The notes under the pieces: generated by a model
What the model saw: only the letters and a program-made list of their open reading frames with translations
What the model was told of the DNA's origin: nothing
Database searches by the model: none
Part shown: positions 10,909-22,621 of the stretch, piece by piece
How the letters are laid out: each line of letters begins with the position of its first letter
How positions within the stretch are numbered: position 1 is the stretch's first letter
Assembly: GCA_015179025.1 (NCBI GenBank)
Contig: WHUX01000075.1
Location: 186,001 to 250,000 of the forward strand
Origin: Terfezia claveryi
Taxonomy: Eukaryota > Ascomycota > Pezizomycetes > Pezizales > Pezizaceae
Reading direction: 5' to 3'
DNA length: 64,000 bases
Program-made: the position numbers and the translations under genes

Positions 10909-13636
10909 TCAGAAATCAAAAACTTCATTCCTCCATCCATCCCTCTGCCCCTCGCCTACCCTCTCTTCTGCAGCACCCGCCTTGACAAGAACTGCCCCGG
11001 GTCCATGTTCACCCGGGAATAGCTCCTCCTCTGCGCCAATCGTGACTACAAACCCCTTCCTCCGCCGGCTACCACCTCTTTCCAGTCTTACGCCTCTATC
11101 TGTCGCCTGCACCTCCACTCCCCTACCACGACCGCCACCAGGCCGACTCAACACCGCACGTATCCACGCCTCCAGACTACCCCCGCCCTTACTCGCGATG
11201 GTTGCCACCCTCGCGCGCTCGGCGAGAGCGTGTCCTTCCCTCTCCATCATCTCCAGCGCCTCCCTAATCTTCTCCGCCGCCACCCTCTCAACCAACCTCC
11301 TCACCATTGGCCTAACCACCACCCCACACAGACTCGCTGCCCAGCTATGATATGCATTATACTTATATGTCAAGCTATCCACCCTAACCTCCACGCTTCT
11401 AACCCGGAACCATTCTCCGCCATCATCATCATCATTATCGTCGTCGTCGTCAGCGACGTGAGTTGCCTTGTCTAGGAGAACTTCGCATGAAAGAGTAAGG
11501 TCAAGGTCGAAGAAGCCGCGGTCCGAGAACGGGATCAGTCCCGTTTTTTTCCGGAGAACAAAGGAAGTATCTTTGAGGGTCAGGGATAGCTGGTTGATTG
11601 ACAGGCGGGTCGAGTTGGTGTAGTGGCGGGTAAAAGTCTGCGATTGACTGGAAACGTACTCTGCGCGGGAGTGTGCTTCGAGGAGGAGGCGGTGCGGGAG
11701 AAAGTGGTCTTTTTATTTATATTAGTCTTGTTTTTATTCACGAAAAACAAAAAAAATAGAGATATATATATAGGGCGGGCAATATATAATTACCTGATTC
11801 CAAAACAACATTTTCCAAGATAAGATCATAATCCTTATCCTGATACTCCACGCGCGGGAGGGGGATATACTTGATTTCCTCAATCAATTTTGGTAGCAAA
11901 ACATCAGTCAGATCCCTAACGACTCTTGTGCGAAACTTGCTGACACCACTGCTCCTATCCAGCACGACAAGATCACTCCAAACCTTTTTACTGGCGGCAA
12001 CAACCCTCATGTTGGCCTTGTCGTTTTGGATAGCTGTAGTGTACGTATTGATCTCGTTGAAAAGCGACTGAACATGAGGGTTATACGTATCCGTCTTTAA
12101 TTCGAGAAGGTGCTTGCTGCGGTCAAACAGCTCGTGCGCCTCCGCGTCCGCAGCGTCGGTAGTGGCGAATCCAGGCTCCCTGAGCATCTTCTGGAAGAAG
12201 TCTGCCACGTCTTCCCAAAAGGCGGTGAGGTCTGGGTCGGTTTCCACATCTCGAATCACATCTGCGAGAGCGTCTCGGAGTGGGTCGAGACTCTTTCCCC
12301 CCGCGAATGCCTGGATGATTTTCTTCCCCCGTTGTAATGCCATGGAAAAGTGTTCGTCGTACTGGAGCTGCTCCGTGTCCTTTTTTACCTTTTTGCCTTG
12401 CTGCACAATCGTGTCTCTGATGTGCGAGATGTAGTCGGTCAAGAGTGAGGCGAGAAACTCAAAGGTTTCCTGAAAGTCTGGGTTCGATTGGACGTCTGCC
12501 GCGGCCTTTTTCAGGCGGTTGATGACTGCGTCACGGCGCTGCTTTGGGAATTTCTGTCTGAGGTATTCCTCGAGTTCTGAGCCGGCAGAGTATGTTTTCC
12601 GGCGGACACCCTCGGCGTAGGTGCGGGACTTTTCGGCAGCCTGGCGCTTGAGCTCTGCTTTCGAGGGCATACGCGGCCCGCCTGCCGATTTCGTAGACTC
12701 GAGGCGGGAGGCAGTAGCTTCGCCTTGCTGTTTTGTGGGGAGGGTAGGCGACGCCGGCTCGTCGATATTAGCGAGCTCGGATTCTGAAGGGCGGACTTGC
12801 TCAGCGGCGGATTGAGCCTGGTTAGCGAGGTGCGAGGCATAGGAGGCGGTGAGGGAGGCGGCGTCGGCAAACAAGTCTCGGGCAACGAGGGTAAAGTCGT
12901 TGGCGAGCTTGCGGAACTCTGGGGAGGAGTAGAGGAGGCCAAAGAGGAGGCGCAGGCGGGAGTAGAGATTGTGAATGTCTGCAGTAGTAGCAGTGGTGGT
13001 GGTGGAGGCACCGATGCTGGGGAGGCGGGCGGAGACTTGGGCATGGGAGGTGTGGTAGAGAAAGTCTTGAATTTTGTCGTCACCCTAGAATTGAGGAAGA
13101 GTCGCATAACCCCACACAGAGACATGATCAGCCATCGATTCTCTATTCCTGCGGACTGAATAAAAAGAAGAAAAAAAAAGGAAAAAAAGAAAACACAGAG
13201 AGGGACGGGAGAGCAAGAGAGAGAGAAAAAGAAAAAAAGAAAACAAAAGAAAACAAAAGAAAACAAAAGAAAACAAAAGAAAACAAAATGAGAAAAAAGA
13301 AAGAAGGAGGAGGAGAGATATACTTACATTCTTCTGCTCAGCAAGATCCGCCACGGCCTCAATCCAGGCCCTCAAACCCCGCACAAACTGCCTCCCGGGC
13401 GCACTCAGGGACCGATTCCTGCTGTCCAGCACGGCCGAGTTGCGCATGGCGTAGCGGGCCCACTGCAGGAGCTGGCCGGTGGTGGGCAGGTAGCCAGCCC
13501 TGAGGGCGAGGATGGCCTCGTAGGTGCGCAGCTTGCGGCGGATAGAGGCCTCCTTGCGCTGGCGCGCGGGGTCGCTGGGGTTGGTGATGAGGGGCTCGCG
13601 CTCGGCGGCGCGGCGGTCGTTGTTGCGGGCAGCCAT
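10909..13636 (-). CDS. HAM1-like protein (HAM1_N/HAM1_C family)
   Basis: Three exons join in phase on the minus strand: 13636-13328 (MAARNNDRRAAEREPLI...), 13084-11794 and 11708-10909 (ends NEVFDF). They give about 799 residues, the usual size of these fungal proteins. Helix-rich N- and central parts (LRTYEAILALRAGYLPTTGQ; LLTDYISHIRDTIVQQ; FPKQRRDAVINRLKKA) precede a beta-rich C-terminal part (IPLPRVEYQDKDYDLILENV; FDLDLTLSCEVLL). From memory, the family has a BPI/SMP-like lipid-binding fold and is widespread in ascomycetes, but its biochemical role is poorly known. Intron 1 (13327-13085) contains a decamer repeat array. The gene is divergent from the WD40 gene, with a 289-bp shared upstream region. 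Confidence 0.8.
13239..13288. repeat. Five tandem GAAAACAAAA decamers inside intron 1 of the HAM1-like gene
   Basis: Five perfect 10-bp units are followed and preceded by purine-rich sequence. On the gene's coding strand this is a long TTTTGTTTTC pyrimidine tract in the second half of the intron, toward the acceptor. Confidence 0.9.
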
Positions 13637-13925
13637 GAGCTTTTTTCAATGTTTGGCTGTGGCATATGTGATGAGAGAGGGGGTCGTATTCGGCGGGGGG
13701 GGGCATATTGCGGGGCGATATATAAACGGGGGGGACATTACATCTCGGTTTCGTCATTGTTTCGCGGGGGGGGCCACTGACGACAGTGTGGAGGCGCGAT
13801 GGGCAGGGGTGATGGCAGGTTCTGGGGGTTCAGCAAAACGGGCACTGCAGCAGCAGGTTATGCACCGAGTCTCATACCATCGTCATTACCATCGTCATTA
13901 CCATCGTCATGTCCATCTGACCGTC
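13637..13925. promoter_or_regulatory. Divergent promoter shared by the HAM1-like and WD40 genes
   Basis: Only 289 bp separate the two start codons. The segment has G-rich runs (8-9 G near 13697 and 13768) and, just before the WD40 start, near-perfect copies of ATCGTCATTACC (13878-13912) followed by two GTCATGTCCATC copies that run into the start codon. Confidence 0.5.
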
Positions 13926-15216
13926 ATGTCCATCACCACAGACACCGACCGCTTCTTCCAGTCCTCAGACGCCCTCCGCGCCTCCACCCGCCGCGCCCGC
14001 AAGGCCGCAAACACTCGCGGCTCGCCCGTCCCCGTCGGCTCAAAGATCCTCGCCCTGCTCAGCGACCCCGCCAGCCCAGACCGCGTCTTTGTCGCTGAGT
14101 CCGCCGGCCTCGCCCGCAGGCTGCAATTATCTGTCTGCAACCCCCCCCAACCACCACAAACAAACCCCCCTCCTCCCCCCAACTCCCCCCCCCCTCCCCG
14201 TTGCCCCTAAACTTACCGACTTCAAATTCTAGTCGCGCTCAAAGGGCTCCCACACTTACCGAGGCCACACCGCGCCGGTCACCGCCCTCGCCCTCTCCCC
14301 CGCCGCAGATACCCTCTACACCTCCTCCTGGGACAAGTCCATCCTCGCCTTTGACGTCCCCACCCGCTCTCTCCTCCGCCGCTTCCAAAATGCCCATGCG
14401 GACTTTGTCAAATGCCTTCTCTACCTCCCACCCCTCCCACCCATCCCGTCCGCCACCGCCACCGCCGCCGCCACCGCAGACTCCCCAGGCGGCCTCCTCC
14501 TCTCTGGCTCCTCCGACTCTACAATTAACATCTACAACCCCCACACCACAAAATTACTCTCCACCCTCTCCTCCCACTCCCGGGCGGTCCTATGTCTCGC
14601 TGTCGACCCCGCCCCGCCCCTAGCCGCCCCTACCCCCTCCTACACCGTCCTCTCCGCCTCCTCGGACCGTGAAATCCGCACCTGGGTGGTCCCTGCCAGC
14701 GGCTCCCCTCCCCCCTTTGAAGCCTGCCCCCCTCTAACCCCCCACGAAACCAGCATCTACTCCATGCACCTGCCCCCGTCGGACCCGGGGCACCTGTACA
14801 CCGCCTCTGCTGACCGCACAGCCCTCCATCTGCAGCTCAACCCCCCGCCGAACCCGCCTTCCATCATCGACACCCTCCCCCACCCGGACTTTGTCACGGC
14901 CGTCATCCTCGCTGGATTCTCCTCCCCCGACGCAGATGCAGACGCGAAATACATCGTCACCGCCTGCCGCGACGAGCACGTGCGTGTCTGGGACCGTGCA
15001 ACAGCCGAGCTGGTGTGTGTCTTTGAAGGCCATTTCGACGAGGTTACTAGCCTGTGTGCAGTCGGTGCGCGCGGCTGGACAGTGGTCAGTGCCGGGATTG
15101 ATGGGACGGTCAGGACGTGGGGGTCCGGCCTGCGGAGGTCAACGCTGTTGTTGCACTCGAGGACGGGGAGCAGGAGCAACAAGAGGACTTTGGGGGCAAC
15201 AAGCAAGGCCTGTTGA
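13926..15216 (+). CDS. WD40-repeat protein of unknown specific function
   Basis: The start at 13926 (MSITTDTDRFFQ) opens exon 1 (13926-14132). An intron with a GTCTGC donor follows, then exon 2 from 14233. WD-type blades are clear: YRGHTAPVTALALSP ... LYTSSWDKSILAFD, GSSDSTINIYN, SASSDREIRTW, TASADRTALHLQL, TACRDEHVRVWD and SAGIDGTVRTW. Very high C content gives many proline-rich insertions between blades. As written the frame runs to the TGA at 15214-15216 through a low-quality R/S/T tail. One extra G in the 5-G run at 15119-15123 switches to a frame ending at 15266 with an acidic tail (LLTQEEERELAELMESSD) typical of eukaryotic WD40 proteins. The tail is probably frameshifted in the assembly. 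I do not recognise the orthologous family. Confidence 0.75.
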
Positions 15217-16508
15217 CGCAAGAGGAGGAGAGGGAGTTGGCCGAGTTGATGGAGTCGAGTGACTGATGAGGCACTTGAGACTTTGTTTATATCCAAATTG
15301 AATGAATAAATTACCCTGAAGCGCCATTTCCCTACTTTTAATCCATTTTTTTCTTTTTCTTTTTTTTTTCTCTCTCTCTCTCTGTATATCTTCAACTACT
15401 ACATCTGAAAGAGGGGAAGAGAAAAAAAAAGATGAATTTGCCATCCGTGCGAGAAATACAAACTTTTATGTTTTTTTTTTTTTTTTTTTTTTTGATTTAT
15501 ATTGTTATAGCTCCCAAATTTCTTTTAAGAATGAATTAAATTTAAAAATAAAAAATATTAAATTTTACCCTGAAAAAGAAAGCGGCATACAAGTAAACAT
15601 TTATAACTTTTGAAACCTGTGGAACCCCCCTTCCCCTTTTTCCCTTTACATATATATATATACACAATATACATTCCCATACCCTTCTACACCCTACCTA
15701 CTGTACCTACCTTATCCCTACCTAGGTATATATGTTCAGTTACACAATTATAAAATTTACAGCAGTATAGAACTAGAACAGACAGAACCCCTCCCCCTTT
15801 TTCCTCTTTACACCCCCCCCCCCCCAACCCTCTAGACCCACCACTTCGTGGAATTCATATAGCTTCGATTTTTTTTTGATTTTTTTTAAATTTTTTTTAT
15901 TAAAAAAAAAGGGTACTTACAGTACTTACTTACTTACTCACTCAAACTCAACTCAACTCAACTCAACTCAACTCAACTCTTCATTCTGAAGTTTAAAAAA
16001 AAATTTATCTTTTGAAAGTTTCGAAAGAAAGGGAAAAAAAAAAATGATATGGCTATATTTACATTCCCTTGGACACTGGAGCATCGCATGGCAACATCTC
16101 ACTTTTTGGTGTGACTTCGGCACAAGCGCCAGGCTCATGCTATACTATATACACCAAAGATACAAACTTCCATATTGTCAGGTATAAATAAGTTACAATT
16201 GAGAAAACCCCCCTCCATCCCATCCTCTATCCTGCACAAAAACACCCAACAAATGACAACCAAGATAAACTCGAAATAAAGATGATAATTCAGAAACAAG
16301 AACTCGAAAGAGATCTGTAAATGCCCTCCCTGAAGATGAAAAGAGAAAAAAAGAAAAACACACCCAACCGGCCCAGACCAAAAAACCACCACCCAGGAAA
16401 CCCCCCCATACTGACTACCCAAACCCCAATGGATATTACACCCCCCCTCCCCCACCCCCGTCCCCTCCTCCCACCCCCCCCTCCCCCTTCTCCTCCTCCC
16501 CAGTCCCC
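15217..16508. other. Intergenic region with homopolymers and simple repeats
   Basis: It contains the probable true end of the WD40 gene (to 15266), long T runs near 15470-15493, C runs near 15814-15825 and an ACTCA pentamer array. No gene is seen. Confidence 0.55.
15943..15979. repeat. ACTCA pentanucleotide microsatellite
   Basis: About seven tandem CTCAA/ACTCA units lie next to a degenerate TACT repeat. The region is non-coding. Confidence 0.9.
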
Positions 16509-18288
16509 TCACAATCCACCTCCATACCTCCCCCGCCCTCCTCTCCCCCCCTTCCTCCCAATCCACCAAACCACAATCCCCACCACTACCGCATCCACCA
16601 TCAGATGCCTACACACATTCCACACCACCTGCCACAGTACCCTCGTCCACTTCCTCCCCCCCACATCCCCCACCCCTATGCCCAACCCCCCGCTACCTTT
16701 CTTCCTCACAACACTACTCCGATTGCTCTCCGTCCCAGGCCAGAACCAGCTGCCGCTATTCTGCAAAACATGCGCGTTTCTCATCTCGAGATGCTCGCGA
16801 AGAGCGGCAATCTCAGCAGACATTTTGGTTAGTGCGCGCTCGACGCGGAGTTGCCACCGCGTGGTGCCCATGTCCGGGGAGGTGTCTCTGCCCATGATTA
16901 GCGGGGGCGGAAGCCCGCGTCGTCAAGGTGGTCGTAGTCGTCTGTAACTTGGTCTTGGTCGCCGTGGAGGTGGTGCGTGCGGCTTGGCTCTCCTGTGTTG
17001 TTGTTTTTGAGGGTGGCGGTGTTATTTTTGAACAATTCATCTCCGTCGTCGTCTTCATCACCTTCTTCTTCTTCTTCTTCTTCTTCTTCTTCTTCCTCAT
17101 CGTCGGCCGTCTCCTGTTCCGTAACTCCTCCTTCTTCTTCCTCCTCCTCCTCCTCCTCATTCCCATCACCGCTCTGGGACTGGATACTTCTTGTCCCGCG
17201 ACTACCGACTTTCATTCTCCGTAGGGGGACATACTTACCCTGACTTTGCTGCTGCTGCGGTTGTGATCGAGAATGTCCATCCTTCGTTACGCCCCCAGGG
17301 TGGGAGTTCTCATAGTATGCCTGTCCGGGGGTAATCAAATGTTCATACTCCCCACTACTCTGATATCCCTGCTCAAGCAAATAATCCGGCGGGCGAGATG
17401 GCTCCTGTCTATACCTTGTAACAGGCGCACTCGTAGGCGATGGGGGGGGGAATGATGTCTAGCCGTCGGACTCGGATAGTGCATTTGCATCTGTAGCAAT
17501 TGCGTTTGCTGGCGCTGAGGTTTCTGGAGTAGCGGGGGCACAGACGAGGAATGGTCATGGCGGTAGCTACCCTGTATTGATGGGATTGTGGTTGTAGATA
17601 GAAAAGCATTACTCGATACCGATTGACTTGCACTGTGCCCGCGAGAGTTTGTAGAGTTGTTTTTGACCTGGTCCCAGACGAATTCGAGTTCGCTGACGAG
17701 TTCGCGGGCTTCGGGAGTGTCGCTGGCGTATTTCTTCATTGTCTACTCCTTGCGGGTCTCGGTCAGCATCTACATCAAGCATTTGCTCTGGCCCCCACCT
17801 CCCCATATCCCAATCGTGCCCCCTCCTCTCAACCGCCCCCACCCCGAGTGGCACCCGACGAGAAGATAGAAAGAAAACGGACCACCAAACCTCAATTAAA
17901 CACTCAATATACCTCCTTTTCGCCTCCGTCTTTCTCATTCCCCCTACCGCCCTCCACGCATCCCATTTATCCCCCTCCGTCTTCCCCGTCGGCCGTTCCA
18001 TCACCCCCAATACATCCCCCTCCATAGATTGCTTGTACAATCCATAGAGCCTTAGTCTGTCCTCCGTCGGAGGCCGCCGCGAGGTGGTTGCGCTTGCGCT
18101 GGAGGGGCTGCAGGTGACATTACTGTTGCTGGTACTTGTAGACGAGGCACGAGGGATTTTTCGGACGGTTTGGAGAGCATGGGCAAACACTCTGTCTAGA
18201 GAATGCAAAGCGAGATTGGTTAGTCTTTTGGAAAACGTTGACGAGGGGAAATGGGAACTATTGCATACATACCGATAGAATCGGACAT
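16509..18288 (-). CDS. Acyl-CoA-binding protein of the Atg37/ACBD5 type (frame broken at two G/C runs)
   Basis: Atg37/ACBD5 proteins are tail-anchored peroxisomal acyl-CoA-binding proteins needed for pexophagy and organelle contacts. Exons 18288-18273 (MSDSI), 18195-17891 and 17742 onward join in phase. They give an ACB domain with RLRLYGLYKQSMEGDV, KWDAWRAVGGM, YIECL and then TMKKYASDTPEARELV. The rest is disordered, with long E/D runs from a TTC/CTC microsatellite. Near the C-terminus are RWQLRVERALTKMSAEIAAL and a hydrophobic helix (VDAVVVGIVVWWI), the layout of a tail anchor. As written the frame breaks twice. The 9-C coding-strand run at 17442-17450 needs one more C, and the GCGGGC around 16917 needs one more G to link DDAG to the MGRDTSP segment. 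Both are single-base losses in G/C runs, so assembly error is more likely than a pseudogene. Confidence 0.7.
17055..17165. repeat. Trinucleotide microsatellite encoding acidic runs
   Basis: TTC and CTC units on the plus strand read as GAA/GAG on the minus strand and encode poly-Glu stretches in the acyl-CoA-binding protein. Such tracts vary in length between strains. Confidence 0.85.
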
Positions 18289-19300
18289 CTCTTTCCTTCA
18301 CAGAGGCCGGGTAGTATTATATGACCGCTGGCCCTTCCAACCCTCCAAAGCCAACTATAGAAGCAAGCAAGCGGATGCAAAAACACACACGCAGATTCCA
18401 ACAGCTCGATGAGATATACGTTCGTAGCCGAAAATTCCAAAAGCAGATGCCTTCACCCAAAAATCCACCAGCTCAATGCCAGATAACTCATCTAGAAGCA
18501 AAGAAGCCAGCGCAGGCACAAGCACACCGGCAGCAAGTCGGACTGGCCACCGTCGCTGTTGTCTGAGACAGATGGACGGGGATGCAGGCAAGTATGTACC
18601 TAGGTATGTACTTTGCGCCTAAAAGTTATGTTACTGGGCGACCCCGGCCGCGGCAAATCACTTGACGTCCCGTACAGAGACTCACAGGCGATATAATTAA
18701 CCAAGGTCAGATCGTGTGCCCAATAATCACAGAGCAGTGGGTGGGGCACACAAATCACCGCCGTATTCCCTTACACCTAACTACCAAGTATCCATGTCAA
18801 TCGGCAATTACACAAAACCCATGGAGCTGCAAATGTATCGAGTGATTTTATTCGCTCTATACTTCTGCTCCTTCAGCCTATTCTTTGCTGCCCGTCTGTC
18901 GCAGTTCTTGCGAGCCTGCTTCTTGTCCCTAAACCACCCTCTCGCACCGTATTCCGCAAACGTGAAAGGAAAGAGATAAGAGTTACAAAAGTACATTTAG
19001 GCCACAAAAAGAATCCCAATCCAACACCGCGCACATGCCCAAAGCCTTTGATGCAAGGACTAGCCACGCTTATTAGACTTTATGTATTTGCCATCACGCT
19101 CCCATAAAACACCACCCCAGATAAATGAGATTTCCACATCATTCTCCTCCCTTGTCTCCAGAGCTAAACCATATACTAAACCAAAAGACGGTAGAGAGCC
19201 AGAGACGTAGGACAAGTCGTTCATGGGCTTTGCTGGAGAGCACTCTGCTCTCTTCCATACCTCCCCCCTGTTCCTCTCCACGCTCCGCTCAACCCCACCT
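18289..19300. other. Intergenic region without recognised features
   Basis: The gap lies between the start of the acyl-CoA-binding gene and the 3' end of SCD6. Only short frames without domain signatures are present. Confidence 0.5.
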
Positions 19301-21287
19301 TTAGAAAGCGTTGCCCCTCATGACCGCCCGTCCCCTATAGCCTCCCCTAAAGCCCCTGCCACGCCCACGCCAGCCACCACGACCTTGATATCTATTTCCG
19401 CCATCCACGCTTCCCTGGCCAAATGTCTCGATATTTTTCTTCGTCTCTTCACCTCTCCATTGAGCTCCACCCCTTGGCCTTTCTCCTTCCTTGGCTTCTG
19501 CCCTTTCCTTATTCTCACATGAGATGTTATCGAAGAAGCTCTTTTTCTTGCTGTAAAATCCATCAGGCTGAAGAGACGCATTGCCATGACCCTCCGCCTC
19601 TTCTTCTGCCCCTGTTGTAGCTCCGTTGGTAGTCGACACGTTCATTGGAATTAGAGCAGGAACATCTTCTGAAGCAATAACTTCTTTGATCAAATCCTGT
19701 TTATTAAACTTGGCATTGGCACTTTCAAAGTCAAAGTCTCCAGCAGGGATTTCCACCCTGCGAAATTGCTGGAGACCGGCACGGAAACCTCCGCGACCCC
19801 TGTTGGTGGGCTGGCGCGCCGGGCGGTGGGAACCGTCAGTAGCAGCTAAAGCAGTAGCCTCGCCGTTACTGAAGGATGTCTTTAACTGACTGACCTTATG
19901 GGCGAGGTCTTGGACGGCAGCTGTTGTGTCGTTGATCTCTGCTGCGCTCTTGGGCGAAGGAGCAGCAGCGGCATTAGTAGCTGTGATAGGAACGACTGAA
20001 GCCGATGTAAGTGTAGGGACACCTTGTCGAGGTGCGGACGCCAATGGGAGGGCAGGTACTATACCAGTGCGTCCCTTTGCACCAACAGTAACAGTATTCG
20101 CTGGCTTTGCTGCTTGCTCTTGTGGAGCAGGGACTAACTGGGGTGCTGCAGCCTTGACGACATCTTGAACAGCCACGGAGACGGGAGGGTTTGCAATTGC
20201 TGCGGATGGAGCAGGCTGAGTTTGTGGCGCGGGAGTCGTGGGTTTGGGTTGTTGCTGGCCTTGTGGCTGGGGAGCTTGCTGAGGAGCCCCACGAGGGCCA
20301 ATTGCCTGCTGGGGTGGTTGGGCCTGACCTTGCTGTGGGCGACTAACCGCTGGGCCAATAGGGGTCTGAGGGGGGGGCCCTTGACGAGGATACACTCCAA
20401 TCGGCTGTGGTTGTGGAGGCTGCTGCTGTTGTTGTTGTTGAGAAGCTTGTTGCGATACTTGAGGGGGGAACTGGCCTACACCTGGTGGGCCAACTGAAGG
20501 GTAGCCTGGATATCCATAAGGGTTTTGTGGATACCCATAGCGAGCGGCAGGATTCTGCTGGTAATAAGGGTGCATAGTAGGTGCTGGGTATTGTGGAGGG
20601 AGGCCTTGGGGAGGGTAATTGGGGGGGCGGGCAGTGCTCTGAATTGGTCAGCAAAATTAAGTCCTAGCATTGTCTGTTCAACAACTGGCACGGCCCGGAG
20701 CAGGGAATGAGGTATGAATAGATTTTCTTTTAGAAGGAAGGCAACGGAAATATCCGCATAGTTTCTGTGCTCTCAAACAATTCCAAAAAGTCTACATCAA
20801 AGATTCTTCATCACGAAGAGAAGGAGGCATGCACAGGGATGGCACAGAAGAGAATCTGTCCACTTACTTGAAGAATAGCGGGATCATCTGGTACCTGTGG
20901 AGGCTTTTGCTGTGGCGTCTTTGCCGGCTCCTCGATCCGCAAATCCTTCACATCACTGCCCCGAAATACAATATATTCGTAAATATTGTCCGTAGCAGTA
21001 ATTTCCTTTGCAGGATCCCCCCGCCGACCTTCTGTACCAAATGAGACGACCTGTTCGAGTGCAACCGTTGAGTTTTCGGAATTGATCTCGTGAAGTATAC
21101 CGACATATCTAGTGGATCAAAGTTGTCAATTTTTGTGATCATATGAGTGCCGTAGGCGTGAGATTGGTGACAATTACCGGATATCACTTCTGGAGATCAG
21201 GGAGATGCGAGATCTGGCCAGAGATTAGTTTTTGGTTTATGCTTTGTATGGGGATATTCAATCGACATACCCAATAAACTCGGACAT
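19301..21287 (-). CDS. SCD6: Lsm14/Scd6-family mRNP and P-body protein
   Basis: Scd6/RAP55/LSM14 proteins repress translation and promote decapping by binding eIF4G, Dhh1/DDX6 and Edc3 partners in P-bodies. Four exons join in phase: 21287-21271, 21213-21178, 21108-20868 and 20638-19301, giving about 543 residues. The LSm14 domain is at about residues 1-80 ([20 protein letters not shown], then [15 protein letters not shown]). A Q/P-rich linker follows, then the FDF motif ([15 protein letters not shown]), FFD box ([13 protein letters not shown]), TFG box ([13 protein letters not shown]) and a C-terminal RGG region. All hallmark motifs are in canonical order. It is head-to-head with the KPWE-motif gene (491 bp apart). 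Confidence 0.95.
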
Positions 21288-21778
21288 AGTAAGGTATATC
21301 AGGCCCCTTGGCCGCAATGACGAAGAGGTAAGTGGTCGCTTGATAACTAGTGAACTGAAGTCACGATAAACGCTGAACTGGAGGCTACAGAAGGTGGAGG
21401 GTAGAAGCGGTGAGAGTGGCGAAACGAGAGCCGCAGAGCGGGGAGAGGGTGGTGTTGAGCGCTATGAGAGAGAGAGGGGATTTGTTCGGCGGGAGTTAGA
21501 GTTGGAGGTTGATGACGGAGGATCCGAAGGGGAAAAGTCGAGCTTGGGTTCAGCGGCAGGGTCACGCTGCGCTATGCCGTTACAATGCTCAATGCTGACC
21601 TGCACTCTCAGCTGCGTAAACACAGTCACTGGTGCCCAAGTGCACCTCCAAGGTTCAAATACGCCGATCTCGACAGTAAGTGCCTCTGTTCCCCTCATAA
21701 AGTTCAAAAGAATACCTACGGCTGTAACACAGAACGACAGGGCTCACAAGCATCTTGGACGACTGCCAAAGCTTCATC
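21288..21778. promoter_or_regulatory. Shared upstream region of SCD6 and the PEX39-like gene
   Basis: The 491 bp between two divergent start codons contains a purine-rich block near 21395-21480. Open frames here have no domain support. The two genes may share promoter elements, an inference from geometry only. Confidence 0.45.
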
Positions 21779-22621
21779 ATGTCTCTGCAAGACACTGGTC
21801 TCGAAACCGGTCTCGATGATGCCAGCTTCGAAGCAATCCTGACCTATGACTGGGACAATGATCATGAATTTCAAGTGAGCCCCCGATGCAGAAGCGGCTG
21901 GCCTCTCAATGAACAGAGCAGTGAATAGACTGGGCTTGCACCAATTCTCGCAAATGCAACAACTCCGGAGCACGCTGAGGAACTAAAGCTACAAGCGAAG
22001 TGCTACTATTTCTCCCGGTAAGTGAGCAGCGGGGACCGGATCAATCTTAACTGGTCCCCACATCAGGTCAGCCATCCGAGTGATCCCTACAGCGACTGAT
22101 TCTGAATCTTTGGGAGTAGACAATCTGGTATCCCGATATCTTTCGAGCTCTTCAAGCATTATGCTGCCGGTAAGGGGCCGAATCCACCGGCTGAAGCTGG
22201 ACCAGACCCTCCCGCTTTCAAATCCTCCTTCAGACCATCTACGCTCCATACACCTGAACCTAGCAACCCAAACACCCTCCAAATGTTATCCCAGGATCCA
22301 CCTCCTACCCCATCTGCCTTCTATCCCGGCGCTCCCCCACCTACACCTATGACCCCTAGTGAACCGACTACTGCGGGGCCTGATAAGGCACCATATCCCA
22401 CCTCATTTGCGCATATAGTGGAGCTCATCACGACAGGTCAACCCATCCCGGGGATAAGAGAGATACCGAATAAAATTAGCGAGGAGAAGCCAAGTGAGAG
22501 CATTCAGAGTAAGAGAAAAAAGCCGTGGGAGACACAGGCTACGGTGCCAGAAACGATGGTAGCAAAATCGACAGTAAACTTGGGTTCTATAGTTAATGAT
22601 AATAAAGTTGAGCCTGCGTAA
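21779..22621 (+). CDS. KPWE-motif protein, candidate PEX39-like peroxisomal import factor
   Basis: Three exons (21779-21874, 21929-22017, 22117-22621) join in phase into a 229-residue protein. Conserved-looking parts are DDASFEAILTYDWDNDHEFQ, then ILANATTPEHAEELKLQAKC, YYFSR and GIPISFELFKHY. Near the end come ELITTGQPIPGIREIP and a basic KRKKPWE at about residues 194-200. The block 'G-x-x-I/L-P-G-I ... K/R-P-W-E' matches the KPWE domain of the recently described PEX39 family (yeast Yjr012c, human C6orf226), which helps Pex7 import PTS2 cargo into peroxisomes. Length fits yeast Yjr012c (about 207). The acceptor at 22116 was chosen because it yields the SGIPISFELFKHYAA helix; the next AG upstream gives an implausible frame. 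The family call rests on motif memory. Confidence 0.65.

Noticed and set aside
12511..13266. 251-residue minus-strand frame overlapping the HAM1-like exon 2
   Set aside because: Its sequence is a shifted-frame shadow of the HAM1-like exon, with low-complexity F/S/P content from the intron repeat.
16509..18288. Acyl-CoA-binding gene as a true pseudogene
   Set aside because: Only two single-base G/C-run defects break it, while splice sites and domain residues are intact. Assembly error is more likely.
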